A stretch of 64,000 nucleotides of DNA from JAWSVE01 sp050633885 (GTDB lineage Bacteria; Pseudomonadota; Gammaproteobacteria; Pseudomonadales; Cellvibrionaceae): NCBI GenBank assembly GCA_050633885.1, contig JBOEHK010000002.1, forward strand, positions 855,873-919,872, given 5' to 3'. How positions within the stretch are numbered: position 1 is the stretch's first letter; every line of letters starts with the position of its first letter. Of the stretch, positions 18,878 through 28,369 are shown one piece after another. The position numbers and the translations under genes were made by a program. The notes beneath the pieces are model-generated. The model searched no databases, was not told where the DNA came from, and saw nothing but the letters and a program-made list of their open reading frames with translations.

Positions 18878-19414
18878 TTATTTTTCAATGTGTACTAATT
18901 CCATATTGAAAATTAGTAACTCGTTGCTACCGATCATTCTTCCAGCGCCTTTACAGCCGTAAGCTAAATGAGGCGGAATAGTCAGTATGCGTTGCTCACC
19001 CACAGACATGGTTAAAAGAGCTTCTGTCCAACCTTTGATAACGCGAGCGACTTTAAATTGGAGAGGAATACCGCGATCTCTAGAGCTTTCTAACTTTTTT
19101 CCGGCAAGATTAAATAGCTCATAATGTGCGACTACTTCATTTCGTGGTGATGGAATTGTTTTGCCGTCGCCGGATTTTTCGATGCGATATTGCAAGCCTG
19201 TTTTTGTGGTGATAACACCTTCTTTGGTTTTATTCAGCGCTAAATATTCATTTGCTTTACGCAAGTTTTCTTGAGCGCCGGGCGCTCTGCATTGTTTACT
19301 TTGTTCAGCCGTTTCAGAAAAAACATGACATGAAAGTAATAATAAAATAGCTGGCAGAAGGGCAAGAATAAATTTTTTGATTAAACGATATTGAGATAAA
19401 AAATATAAGTTCAT
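18878..19414 (-). CDS. Exported FKBP-type peptidyl-prolyl isomerase
   Basis: 178 residues. An N-terminal hydrophobic segment ends LLLLSCHVFS; the Cys could be a lipid-attachment site. A short helical stretch is followed by a C-terminal FKBP domain: GLQYRIEKSGDGKT, VVAHYELFNLAGK, IKGWTEALLTMSVGEQRILT, PPHLAYGCKGAG and LLIFNMELVHIEK. It lies divergent from the membrane PQQ dehydrogenase. Its role would be proline isomerisation during folding of exported proteins, of which this region encodes many. Confidence 0.85.
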   Translation of the reverse strand: MNLYFLSQYRLIKKFILALLPAILLLLSCHVFSETAEQSKQCRAPGAQENLRKANEYLALNKTKEGVITTKTGLQYRIEKSGDGKTIPSPRNEVVAHYELFNLAGKKLESSRDRGIPLQFKVARVIKGWTEALLTMSVGEQRILTIPPHLAYGCKGAGRMIGSNELLIFNMELVHIEK

Positions 19415-19638
19415 CAATTGCCATCTCTTTGCGAATAGTTTTTGGTAGGTAGGTGCTTAGTTTTAAATTGTCATTAGAGGCTGGCTATGATCCCTTATAT
19501 AGGGTTAATTATCTATCATTTAGATTGTAAATAACTGTTTGTGCTTATATTTTTAGATTAAAAATTCTGCTATATATATCTGCAAATCTCTATTTGTCAC
19601 CTAATCCAATAATAAATTCTAATAATAAGGCAAGGCTT

Positions 19639-22005
19639 ATGGCTAGGCACTCTGTTAGTGTTGGTATTTCTATACGTTTGTTCTCCATTTTAATCTTCAC
19701 AATAGCCGCAATTTTCCTGATAGGTAGCATTCAATTATTGAGTGCAGGAGGCAACCCTCTTTATTATTTTATAGCTGGAGCCTTACTGTGTTTGAGCGCC
19801 GTTTTATTATGGCTGGGCAAGCCTGAGGGTTCTTGGGTTTATGGTCTGGTTATTATTATTTCTTTACTGTGGGGCATTGTAACTGTGGGCATCAACCCTT
19901 GGGGTCTTTTACCGTGGTTTGTTGCTTATGCAGTACTCGGTCTCTGGTTGTTAATGCCATGGGTTAGGCGATCACTTTATCAAGGTAACCCACCATCATT
20001 ATTTAAAAACCCTGTTACAAAAATTATTTCTTTTGTAGGGGTTATTACTGTTGGAATTGTTTTTTTTGTGGGTACACAATTTAGCGTTGATGAGTTAGTA
20101 GGCAACCGTTCTGCTAACCATAATGCAAATACACAAACTGATTGGCCCAGCTATGGCAACAGTGCTGCAGGGACACGTTATTCTCCCGTCGACGACATTA
20201 ATATCGACAATGTTGATCAACTTGAAGAAGTATGGCGATTTAGAACAAAAGTGGGCGGGGTTGCAAAAGGAACGCCAACTCAAATGGGTGATCTTTTATA
20301 TTCTTGTCATGGCGGCAATATAATTATTGCGCAAGATGCAGAATCAGGAAAAGAAGTTTGGAGACACGATCCTAACGTTGATGAATCAACCACAACACGA
20401 TTACGTTACTTCACAACCACTTGCCGCGGCGTTTCTTATTACGAAGCACCAGCCGATTATAGTGGCGAATGCAAAACGCGCTTACTAACAGGTACAGCGG
20501 ATGCGAGATTAATTGCTGTTGATGCACTCACTGGAAAAAGTTGTCAAAACTTTGGTAACAATGGATCCGTTAATTTATTAAAAGATTTAGGCGAAGTGAA
20601 AGATTTATTTTATTTCGTCACATCACCTCCTGCGATTGTCAAAGGAAACGCAGTGCTCGGTGGATGGGTGATGGACAATAGAGAAATAAAAGAACCATCA
20701 GGGGTTGTACGAGCGTTCGATGCAATTACGGGCGAGTTTTCTTGGGCATGGGACATGGGGCGGCCTGGTGTTAACACCGAACCAAAAGAAGATGAAATAT
20801 ATACGCGCGGCTCTCCCAACGTGTGGAGTTTATTTAGTGTCGATGAAGAGCGTGGCATGGTTTTCGCACCAACAGGGAATGAAACGCCTGATTACTTTGG
20901 CGCATTACGAAACCCTTCTTCAGAAAAATTTTCTAGCTCAGTCGTTGCACTGGATGGCGAAACCGGACATTTAATTTGGTCATTCCAAACGGTTCATCAT
21001 GACATTTGGGATTACGATGTGCCTTCACAGCCGACATTAATAGATGTTCCCGATGAGAATGGACAATTAATTCCTGCCGTTCTTCAAGCAACAAAGCGCG
21101 GGGAAATTTTCATGTTAAATAGATTAACCGGCGAGCCGATTGCCGAAGTGGTAGAGAAAGCAGTATCACAAGATTCCGTTCCAGAAGAATGGACATCGCC
21201 TACGCAACCTTTTTCAGTGGGCTTACCCAATTTCCGTGAACCAGAATTAACCGAAAATGATATGTGGGGTATTACGCCGCTTGATCAATTGTGGTGTCGA
21301 ATTGAATTTAAAAAAATGCGCTACGAAGGACATTTTACTCCACCAACAACCGAATTTACTTTGCAATATCCGGGTAACGCTGGCGGTTTTAATTGGGGAA
21401 GTATTTCAGTCGATGAAGAAAAACATTTATTAATTGCAAACCCGATGATCATGGCGAATCGAACGCGATTGATTCCTAGAGCAGAAATGGATGCGGGCGC
21501 AAGAGGCTCGCAGCAAGCGGGAACGCCTTACGGTTTTACAACGCAAGCTTTTTTATCGCCAATTGGCGTACCTTGCCAAAAACCACCTTACAGCGTATTG
21601 GCCGTTATAGATTTACAAACGAAAAAATTATTATGGAAGCGTCCACTCGGAACAACAAATAAAATGGGACCTTTTGGCATCCCCGTTAAAATCCCTTTAA
21701 CAATGGGTATTCCTTTAAGCGGCGGTACAGTTACTACGAGGGGCGGATTAATTTTTGTGGCAGGAACGATGGATGGGTTTATCAGGGCGTTCGACGTGAG
21801 AAATGGTGAAGAAGTTTGGCGCCGCACATTGCCACAAACCGCTCAGTCCACACCGATGAGTTATCTCTCGCCGAAAACTAAACAGCAAATGATTGTTGTC
21901 GTTGTTCCTGCGTTTGGTCGAGACTATGGTGGCGCTAGAGCGGAAACACCAGAAGATGAAGATCCAGAAGGTGGTTATATTATTGCTTACCGTTTAAAAA
22001 AATGA
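19639..22005 (+). CDS. gcd: Membrane-bound PQQ-dependent glucose-dehydrogenase-type quinoprotein
   Basis: 788 residues from ATG 19639 (AAGG upstream); the frame extends to TTG 19594. Four to five N-terminal transmembrane helices span about residues 10-155, then a periplasmic propeller begins at WPSYGNSAAGTRYSPVDDIN. Family motifs include FQTVHHDIWDYDVPSQP, TPPTTEFTLQYPGNAGGFNW and TRGGLIFVAGTMDGFIRAFD. Length and topology match Gcd (796 residues in E. coli), which oxidises aldoses and passes electrons to ubiquinone through the membrane part. Substrate specificity cannot be read from the sequence; related enzymes oxidise quinate, inositol or other polyols. Confidence 0.82.
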   Translation: MARHSVSVGISIRLFSILIFTIAAIFLIGSIQLLSAGGNPLYYFIAGALLCLSAVLLWLGKPEGSWVYGLVIIISLLWGIVTVGINPWGLLPWFVAYAVLGLWLLMPWVRRSLYQGNPPSLFKNPVTKIISFVGVITVGIVFFVGTQFSVDELVGNRSANHNANTQTDWPSYGNSAAGTRYSPVDDINIDNVDQLEEVWRFRTKVGGVAKGTPTQMGDLLYSCHGGNIIIAQDAESGKEVWRHDPNVDESTTTRLRYFTTTCRGVSYYEAPADYSGECKTRLLTGTADARLIAVDALTGKSCQNFGNNGSVNLLKDLGEVKDLFYFVTSPPAIVKGNAVLGGWVMDNREIKEPSGVVRAFDAITGEFSWAWDMGRPGVNTEPKEDEIYTRGSPNVWSLFSVDEERGMVFAPTGNETPDYFGALRNPSSEKFSSSVVALDGETGHLIWSFQTVHHDIWDYDVPSQPTLIDVPDENGQLIPAVLQATKRGEIFMLNRLTGEPIAEVVEKAVSQDSVPEEWTSPTQPFSVGLPNFREPELTENDMWGITPLDQLWCRIEFKKMRYEGHFTPPTTEFTLQYPGNAGGFNWGSISVDEEKHLLIANPMIMANRTRLIPRAEMDAGARGSQQAGTPYGFTTQAFLSPIGVPCQKPPYSVLAVIDLQTKKLLWKRPLGTTNKMGPFGIPVKIPLTMGIPLSGGTVTTRGGLIFVAGTMDGFIRAFDVRNGEEVWRRTLPQTAQSTPMSYLSPKTKQQMIVVVVPAFGRDYGGARAETPEDEDPEGGYIIAYRLKK

Positions 22006-22197
22006 ATATTGTGACGTTCATCTATAAATAATGCTATTCGGGCTGCTACCTTGGCCAATATCATTTATGCGATATATTTTATATTGATTTATTATAACTA
22101 TTTTCTACTAGGAATCCCTACATAAGTGACTAAACTCTATTTATACGCTTCAGCATTTGAGCGCTAACGTATTGCTTCAAAGATTAAAACAGAATAC

Positions 22198-22235
22198 TTT
22201 AAATAGAACATATACATTTAAATAAAACATATACA
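22198..22235 (+). repeat. Tandem 19-bp repeat before the carboxylesterase
   Basis: Copies at 22198-22216 and 22217-22235 follow TTTAAATARAACATATACA with one difference. They end 22 bp before the esterase start, so they could overlap its promoter or leader. The rest of 22006-22257 has no gene. Confidence 0.7.
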
Positions 22236-22257
22236 ATAGAATACATACGAGAAACAC

Positions 22258-23952
22258 ATGTTGAAAATATATTCTGGGAGTTGCTCTCACCTAATATTCA
22301 AAGTTTTTTCTTTAATAACTGTAATTAGTTTAATGAGCGTACTGTTCGTTACTAACTCATTTGCCTTTTCCAAAAAACATTATAAAGCCGACACAGTTGA
22401 AACAGAATTTGGCCCCGTGCAAGGTGTTCCAACTTTTTATGGAACAAAATACTTGGGGCTTCCTTATGCGGCTTCTCCGGAAGGTGATTTAAGATGGCGT
22501 GCGCCAGTCGATCCAGAAATTTGGACTACTCCGCTAGTCGCAGATACATTTGGTCCGAACTGTCCACAAACGGCTTCACCATTTGGTTTGCCGAGTGTTA
22601 CAGAAGATTGTTTGTCATTAAATATTTATCAACCACGAGATTTTTATTTAAGAAAACATTCTCGCGGTTCTTTTTCTTTGTTTCGAGATGCTCGATATTC
22701 ACAAAAATTTTCTAAACGATTAAAACCTGTGATGGTTTGGATTCATGGCGGCGCTTTTCAATACGGCGAAGGGCAAGATTGGGACCCCGCAAAATTAGTT
22801 AAGCAGGGTGTTGTCGTTGTAACATTAAATTATCGATTGGGCGCACTGGGTTTTTTAGCTCATCCTGAATTATCAGAGAGCTCTCCAAATGGTGTGTCGG
22901 GTAATTACGGTATTCTCGACCAGCAAAAAGCATTGCGTTGGGTAAAAAATAATATTGTACGTTTTGGCGGTGATCCAGATAACGTCACAATATTTGGCGA
23001 ATCAGCTGGAGGTTTAAGCGTACATACGCATTTAGTTTCCCCAGAATCAGAAAGTTTATTTCATCGTGCGATTATTCAAAGTGGCGCTTACGCATTAGCG
23101 CCGCCGGAGTTGTCAACGTGGGAATTTTTAGGCACTGGCATTGCAGCGAACATGGGTTGCTCAGAACAAGTCACTGATGATGTTGCTGATTGTTTAAGAC
23201 ATTTATCGGTTGAAGACATTTTAAATGGACAAGATCCAGGAGCAGTGGGTTATTTACCCAATGTAGATGGACTTACATTGCCCATGACAATAATTGGAGC
23301 ATTGCAAACCGGACAGTTTCATCGTGTACCTGTTATTCAAGGGAGTAATAATGATGAATACACGTTGTTTACTTCGTTGTTATTTGAGTTAGCCGGTACA
23401 CCCATCACAGAGGCATTTTATCCAACCGCAATCAATATTGGTTTAGGAATTCCCCAAGAAGCGATTCCATTGGTAACAGCACAATATCCATTAGAAAACT
23501 ATGACACACCCGCACAAGCATTATCTGCTATCGGTACGGATGTATTATTTGCTTGCCCTGCACAAACCTCAGCGCAATTATTATCACAATATGTTCCCAC
23601 TTATAGTTATGAATTTAACGATAAAAACGCGCCACAAATTTATTTGCCCTCGGTCAGTTTTCCCTACGGCGCTTATCATGTAGCGGAAGTTCAATATTTA
23701 ATGGAGCCTAAAAATCCATTCCCTATGGAACCGTTAAATAGAAAGCAGCGACGGCTATCGAGGCAGATGGTTAATTACTGGACGAGCTTTGCTCGCTTTG
23801 GTTTACCGTTGCATCATGCAGCGCCTTTCTGGAACTCGTACGATGTGAATTCACAAACCGTACAATCCTTGCAACCACCGCGTATAAATTCCACCAGCGA
23901 TTTTAATCTTCGCCACAAATGTGATTTTTGGGCTGGCTTAATGACTCAATAA
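22258..23952 (+). CDS. Secreted type-B carboxylesterase
   Basis: 564 residues with a signal peptide (hydrophobic to about residue 37, ending TNSFAF). The carboxylesterase/cholinesterase fold is plain: GLPYAASPEGDLRWRAP, TEDCLSLNIYQP, VWIHGGAFQYGEG (oxyanion hole) and FGESAGG with nucleophile Ser249. The acid and His of the triad are expected near GSNNDEYTLF and FPYGAYHVAEV. It would hydrolyse esters in the periplasm or outside. It follows the PQQ dehydrogenase on the same strand. Its last 59 nt and the next ~54 bp recur 4.3 kb downstream. Confidence 0.88.
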   Translation: MLKIYSGSCSHLIFKVFSLITVISLMSVLFVTNSFAFSKKHYKADTVETEFGPVQGVPTFYGTKYLGLPYAASPEGDLRWRAPVDPEIWTTPLVADTFGPNCPQTASPFGLPSVTEDCLSLNIYQPRDFYLRKHSRGSFSLFRDARYSQKFSKRLKPVMVWIHGGAFQYGEGQDWDPAKLVKQGVVVVTLNYRLGALGFLAHPELSESSPNGVSGNYGILDQQKALRWVKNNIVRFGGDPDNVTIFGESAGGLSVHTHLVSPESESLFHRAIIQSGAYALAPPELSTWEFLGTGIAANMGCSEQVTDDVADCLRHLSVEDILNGQDPGAVGYLPNVDGLTLPMTIIGALQTGQFHRVPVIQGSNNDEYTLFTSLLFELAGTPITEAFYPTAINIGLGIPQEAIPLVTAQYPLENYDTPAQALSAIGTDVLFACPAQTSAQLLSQYVPTYSYEFNDKNAPQIYLPSVSFPYGAYHVAEVQYLMEPKNPFPMEPLNRKQRRLSRQMVNYWTSFARFGLPLHHAAPFWNSYDVNSQTVQSLQPPRINSTSDFNLRHKCDFWAGLMTQ

Positions 23953-24006
23953 CATTGGCCAATACCACTGACTTCAACAAATTGCCAAACTTTTTTAGGT
24001 GCATCC
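23894..24006. repeat. Left copy of a 113-bp direct repeat (esterase 3' end)
   Basis: This holds the final codons and stop of the carboxylesterase plus 54 bp beyond. It matches 28197-28309 with three differences in 113 (110/113), same orientation. The minus strand of both copies is also open and ends in GQCY-stop, so the repeat may carry the 3' ends of two convergent genes. 24007-24264 holds only degraded minus-strand coding-like pieces in shifting frames. Confidence 0.9.
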
Positions 24007-24264
24007 ATTCGCTGTAACACAATGCATTCTAGGGGAAATGTGTTTACAAATTTTATAGCAGGCAATGTTTTAATGCTGGTGATATTAAAACTATTATTAT
24101 TTGCGAAAATTATTTGCCCGTATTTGTTAATCAAGACTCGATTCTCCGTCTTCGACTAATTCTTGATAGCAATAAATGTAGCTTGTGACACTCCATTACT
24201 TTGCAGACTTTCGACACATAATCCAGCGCCTTATTAACGCTTTATCAAACTAATCATAACCACT

Positions 24265-24738
24265 TCAATCATCACCATCACTTGATGACGAACTATCGTC
24301 AGACTCATCGCTGTATTTTCTATCAATGAAGGTTGAGTCTGAATAATTTCCTGTATCGTCATGAGTAACAAGTGCTTGATCCGCGGCTAATTCATACATC
24401 TGAGCTCTGTCTTCCTCGATTGATTCAAATAAGTCAAGGGTTGTAAAAGATTGATATTCTTCCCTAAAGCAAATATTAGAGACTTCATTGCGAAGAGATA
24501 CGTAATTGAATGTTGTGTTTTTTTTCTTGCAGTATTCTTTAAACGATATTTTGTTGGTATAAATCGCCATAGCGTATTCTTTGTATTTGTCACTTAATTG
24601 ATAGGTTTCGAAAAGGTTATTCATTTCGTCAAGTGTGTAAGCATCACGAATACCAAACTCTTTATCGAGGTAAAAGGGCAGTGTTCTTGCGTAGAATTTT
24701 ATTGCGTTTTTTCTTCTATACCTTTCGAGCCATTTCAT
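24265..24738 (-). CDS. Small protein with acidic Ser/Asp-rich tail (possibly DUF6559-like)
   Basis: 157 residues with a good AGAGGA ribosome site. The first ~95 residues are compact: MKWLERYRRKNAIKFYARTL, FGIRDAYTLDEMNN, YKEYAMAIYTNKISFKEYC. This resembles short DUF6559-type proteins that I recall from gammaproteobacteria; the match is from memory and unverified. The last ~35 residues are a disordered acidic tail (SDESDDSSSSSDGDD). It is the leftmost gene of the repeat-bounded segment. No function is proposed. Confidence 0.6.
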   Translation of the reverse strand: MKWLERYRRKNAIKFYARTLPFYLDKEFGIRDAYTLDEMNNLFETYQLSDKYKEYAMAIYTNKISFKEYCKKKNTTFNYVSLRNEVSNICFREEYQSFTTLDLFESIEEDRAQMYELAADQALVTHDDTGNYSDSTFIDRKYSDESDDSSSSSDGDD

Positions 24739-25088
24739 AATAGCGTCCTCTTGGGTCGATTTTTGATTTGCTTTTATCCAAGCTCATTATTGATTTATAA
24801 GTAACCTATTCATAGTCTGAAATACGCGTACGTTACTGAATTGCAGACTTTTCGTTACTAACTCAAACCTATCTTTATGGATTGAAAAACAGACTGCAAT
24901 GATTTTGAGAAAATATTTAAGTTATTGATTTGTATGTAATAAATATTACGATCAATCACTTGTTCGTAGCGAGGTGGCGCGAAATTCATCGTATTTCTTT
25001 TTGGGGAATGTCGTTAAAATCAAGTAAGCTAGCTTACGTTTAAAGAGCTGTTGATGGCTGAAAACGATTGGATCAAAGAGGAGTTTTT

Positions 25089-26753
25089 ATGCTGCCCGAT
25101 TTAATGAATGGAAATGATGTTTTTAAAAGCGGTATACGAGCAGTCAATCACAACGAGGACCTGTCCCCTTTAAAAACATGGCTGCAACAACGAATTTCGA
25201 CGACAGGCAGAGAAACGCTTCCTGCGTGGGCTGAAGTGTTGACGGCTATATTAACCTTGATAGAAGTACGCCTAGAAGAAAAAGAAAACCCAACGCTCTT
25301 TTTTGAAACGCACATCATTGCTCGACAAGTTCGGCGTCAGCGAAATGACGAAAAAATTCAAACGCGATTTGTAACCGATGAAATGGGACGTTTGAATAAA
25401 CACCTTAGCGATTACATTGAATCGTCTTCCACATTGACAGAAGGTAGTAATACATCGGTTGTCGTAATTGGTTGGTGTCTCGATAACGATAAACGAGGAA
25501 TCGGGGTGGGAGTGACCGACTCTCGAACAGCGGCAATGCTTTTTTCTGGTGATCTAGATAGACCTATTCTCGGGCTACATATTAGTCGTTTGAAAAAGTT
25601 TACAAATTCTTTAACGCAAGGAATGGCCAATTCAACATTATCCTTATTACTAATCACTGTTATCTTAATGCTTGGCACATATATTTTTCAAACTCATTGG
25701 AAAAAATCAAGCGGAGTGATTGAAAATATTCTACAAGAAAAATATTTGCGATGCGGTGTAGATGGGTCGCTGCGCCACTTCTCGATGTTTAATGATGCCG
25801 AGCAAACATGGTGGGGCATTGATGTTGAAATGTGTAAGGCAATTGCGACGGGAATAGGTGTTAAGCCCTATTTCTATAAAGTAGATAATTCCCGATTTGA
25901 TCTTCGGCTAGAAACAATAGAAAAGAGAGACCTGCATATCTTATTTAGAAACACATCGCATACGGTGACTAGAGATTTAAAAGAAGGATTTTATTTTGGA
26001 CCTTATTACTTTTACGAGCGGGAATATTTTTTGGATTTAGTTGGTCCGAAGAGTAATAAGCCGGTTACGGATAAAGAGCTTTTTGGAAAACGTGTTTGTG
26101 TGAAGCCGGGCAGTTCAAATGAAGCAACATTAAAAAGTATTGCTGACGGTATTGAGTTGAAGTTGATTGTGAAGGGGGTTGATGGTCGGGAATTTAATAA
26201 TAATTTTCAGCTGTTGAAGCTGCTGAGAGAATCAGCAGAACCTATCTGCGATTATGTATTTGGCAATTATTATGTACTTAAGCAGTTAAACAGTGATCAG
26301 CAAGTTCGTAATAATTTTTCTTTTCCTATGCGTTCCTATACGAATTCACGACTTGATCCACTGGCAGCGGTATTACCTAGAGATGAAGCTTGGCGTGAGG
26401 TTGTTAGCTATATTATTTATGTGCTGATACAAGCAGATGAGATGAATATTAATTCATATAATGTTGATCATATTAAAGTGAATGGCAGTAAACGGCAAAA
26501 AGATTTTTTGAAAGGTATTGGAATGCAATCTTTAAATTTGCCTGAAAATTGGGTTTACAATTTGCTATCAACATCTGGCAGCTACGATGAAATTTATTAT
26601 CGATCTTTTGCGTGCGATTATGCTGATTGTCCTAAGCCTGCCCAGAGTGATTGGGATCAAAAGCTTCGACAATTAAACAACCAGCGCTGGCCGAACTACG
26701 CCTTTGATGAAAGCGATGATAAACCTGGCTTGTTATTTACGCCGACTTTTTAG
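25089..26753 (+). CDS. Membrane-anchored protein: N-terminal cytoplasmic domain fused to an amino-acid-type solute-binding domain
   Basis: 554 residues from ATG 25089, with AGAGGAG upstream; the frame opens at 25068. Residues 1-180 have no signal peptide and look soluble and largely helical. About 181-201 form one transmembrane helix (LSLLLITVILMLGTYIF). The rest is a family-3 solute-binding domain close to AapJ/general amino-acid binders: LRCGVDGSLRHFSM, WWGIDVEMCKAIATGIG, LHILFRNTSHTVTRD, GKRVCVKPGSSNEATL. There are no histidine-kinase, GGDEF or permease modules. It is most likely a ligand sensor with an unidentified cytoplasmic output or partner-binding domain. It sits inside the 4.3-kb repeat-bounded segment. 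Confidence 0.65.
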   Translation: MLPDLMNGNDVFKSGIRAVNHNEDLSPLKTWLQQRISTTGRETLPAWAEVLTAILTLIEVRLEEKENPTLFFETHIIARQVRRQRNDEKIQTRFVTDEMGRLNKHLSDYIESSSTLTEGSNTSVVVIGWCLDNDKRGIGVGVTDSRTAAMLFSGDLDRPILGLHISRLKKFTNSLTQGMANSTLSLLLITVILMLGTYIFQTHWKKSSGVIENILQEKYLRCGVDGSLRHFSMFNDAEQTWWGIDVEMCKAIATGIGVKPYFYKVDNSRFDLRLETIEKRDLHILFRNTSHTVTRDLKEGFYFGPYYFYEREYFLDLVGPKSNKPVTDKELFGKRVCVKPGSSNEATLKSIADGIELKLIVKGVDGREFNNNFQLLKLLRESAEPICDYVFGNYYVLKQLNSDQQVRNNFSFPMRSYTNSRLDPLAAVLPRDEAWREVVSYIIYVLIQADEMNINSYNVDHIKVNGSKRQKDFLKGIGMQSLNLPENWVYNLLSTSGSYDEIYYRSFACDYADCPKPAQSDWDQKLRQLNNQRWPNYAFDESDDKPGLLFTPTF

Positions 26754-27136
26754 TATGTGTCGACAAATGACGATCACAGAAAGTAGAAATGCAAAAAACG
26801 CCGAATAGAAAATCGTTCGAATTTTATACCTTGATCGTAAATATCTCGTCATCATGTTGTTACGAAAAATAATATATTGATCTGCAAATCAATAAGTTAT
26901 GGTGAGATGTAGAATGTTTATTGTATTTTTATTTGGTCATTAATGATGAGGTGATTTGTTACTAATTGATGTTTTCGTTGTAACGATGTGCTGTTTTAGC
27001 CTTTCGTTCTCACTGTTGAGTGGTTAATACTATTTTTGCTCGATGAAATAAATAGTGTTTGTTGAGGTGCTGTGGCTCTAGTTTTGTTGGTGGCCATTTG
27101 CAAGTCAGTATGAGGTTTAACAACTAGGAGGTTTGC
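26754..27136. other. Intergenic spacer, no gene seen
   Basis: 383 bp of AT-rich sequence between the solute-binding fusion and the TPM gene. No coding frame of note and no clear hairpin terminator is seen. Promoter elements for the TPM gene presumably lie here. Confidence 0.5.
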
Positions 27137-28002
27137 ATGAATAAGCTAAAGAAATACTTATTGTTACCAGTATGCTTTTTTTCAGCAACTTTATATTCTA
27201 ATGAGATGGTGAATAGCAACGAGCATGCTAACAATCTAAAAAAAATAATGTATACACTTGATGAGTTAGAAAAAAACATAGTTTGACTGCATTTCAACTA
27301 AATTTCTTGCGTGAGTCAGAAGTATTTAAAGATAGTGAAAAAATAGGCCTGTCAGATTATTATCTGACCATGATGGAGGGTCAAATGTATGGCGCTTATG
27401 CCAAGTTAGGTTTTCCAATATATTCGGATAAAAATAAATTTGTTCAGGACAATTCAACGGTATTATCAATCGAAGAAAAAAATACAGCTGAAAAAATAAT
27501 AAGTAAATTATTGTCTGAAAAAAATATACCTATCGTTGTAGTGACGCTGAATTCACTAGGGGAATATACCGCGAACAATGTGTCTTTATCGCAATATTCT
27601 ATAGAACTTTTCAATCATTGGGGTATTGGTTCTGTTAACTATAACTATGGAATATTGTTACTGCTGACGACAGATGATGGAGCGGTGAATATCACGCTCG
27701 GTAAAGCATGGCCTGATAACTATGATGTGATTTCACAAAATATCGTAGATAGTGTAATTGCGCCTAAAATTAATCGTAATGAAATGGCTTCTGGAATAAT
27801 GGATGGACTTGCTCAACTTGAAAATATGGCGAGAGAAATACCTGTCTACCCGATGAATGTCGAATATGGCCCTAAAGGCAATATAGGTGACGCAATTACC
27901 GCTTACGTGGCTTTTATTTTTATTTTACTGGCAATTGGCTTATGCGCAAAGAAAGATGAAAAAGATAAGGAAAAACAAAAGCCTCCTGCAAGCGAAAAGT
28001 AA
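27137..28002 (+). CDS. TPM-domain (TLP18.3/Psb32/MOLO-1) exported protein, split by a -1 frameshift at A AAA AAC
   Basis: An ideal AGGAGG site precedes ATG 27137. That frame gives a signal peptide (MNKLKKYLLLPVCFFSATLY) and 49 residues before a TGA at 27284. The TPM domain continues in the -1 frame, open from 27265: VVTLNSLGEYTAN, WGIGSVNYNYGILLLLTTDD, VNITLGKAWPDNYD, then a C-terminal transmembrane helix and a charged tail. The only plausible junction is A7 at 27270-27276, which in the first frame is spaced A AAA AAC, a -1 slippery heptamer. Programmed slippage, a recent mutation or a sequencing error all fit. TPM proteins are periplasmic or membrane-bound factors of varied role. Confidence 0.68.
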
Positions 28003-28196
28003 ATAGCGATTATAATTTTAATGATCCACGGGATGCTAGCAGTACAAGTAGTGTGTGTTAGTCAGTGCATTAACTGTCTGCGGGGTGGTCGCGGAGATAA
28101 TGGTCGCGGAAATAATAGTGGCGGTACTCTCTCCACTCGTGCCAGCTTTAGCAAAACTGACAGAGCTAACCGTCGTCGAAGGTCATTCGGTGACTT
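28003..28196 (+). other. Degraded segment between the TPM gene and the right repeat
   Basis: In frame with the TPM stop, the sequence encodes a Gly/Arg/Asn-rich stretch (RGGRGDNGRGNNSGG). It includes a 15-bp tandem pair at 28087-28101 and 28102-28116 with one difference. TPM proteins often end in Gly-rich tails, so this could be a lost tail. No start with a ribosome site is seen. Confidence 0.4.
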
Positions 28197-28309
28197 CCAG
28201 CGATTTTAATCTTCGCCACAAGTGTGATTTTTGGGCTGGCTTAATGACTCAATAACATTGGCCAGTAACACTGACTTCAACAAATTGCCAAACTTTTTTA
28301 GGTGCATCC
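28197..28309 (+). pseudogene. Right copy of the 113-bp repeat: carboxylesterase 3' remnant
   Basis: This encodes the last residues of the esterase (SDFNLRHKCDFWAGLMTQ and stop) and the following 54 bp, as at 23894-24006. No esterase sequence precedes it. The minus-strand frame here is open for about 30 codons (LVINNWDALCHIAKDAPKK...) and ends at the same place as in the left copy. Confidence 0.88.
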
Positions 28310-28369
28310 TTAGCGATGTGACATAATGCGTCCCAATTATTGATCACGAGAATTTAATCGGGCGAATTC

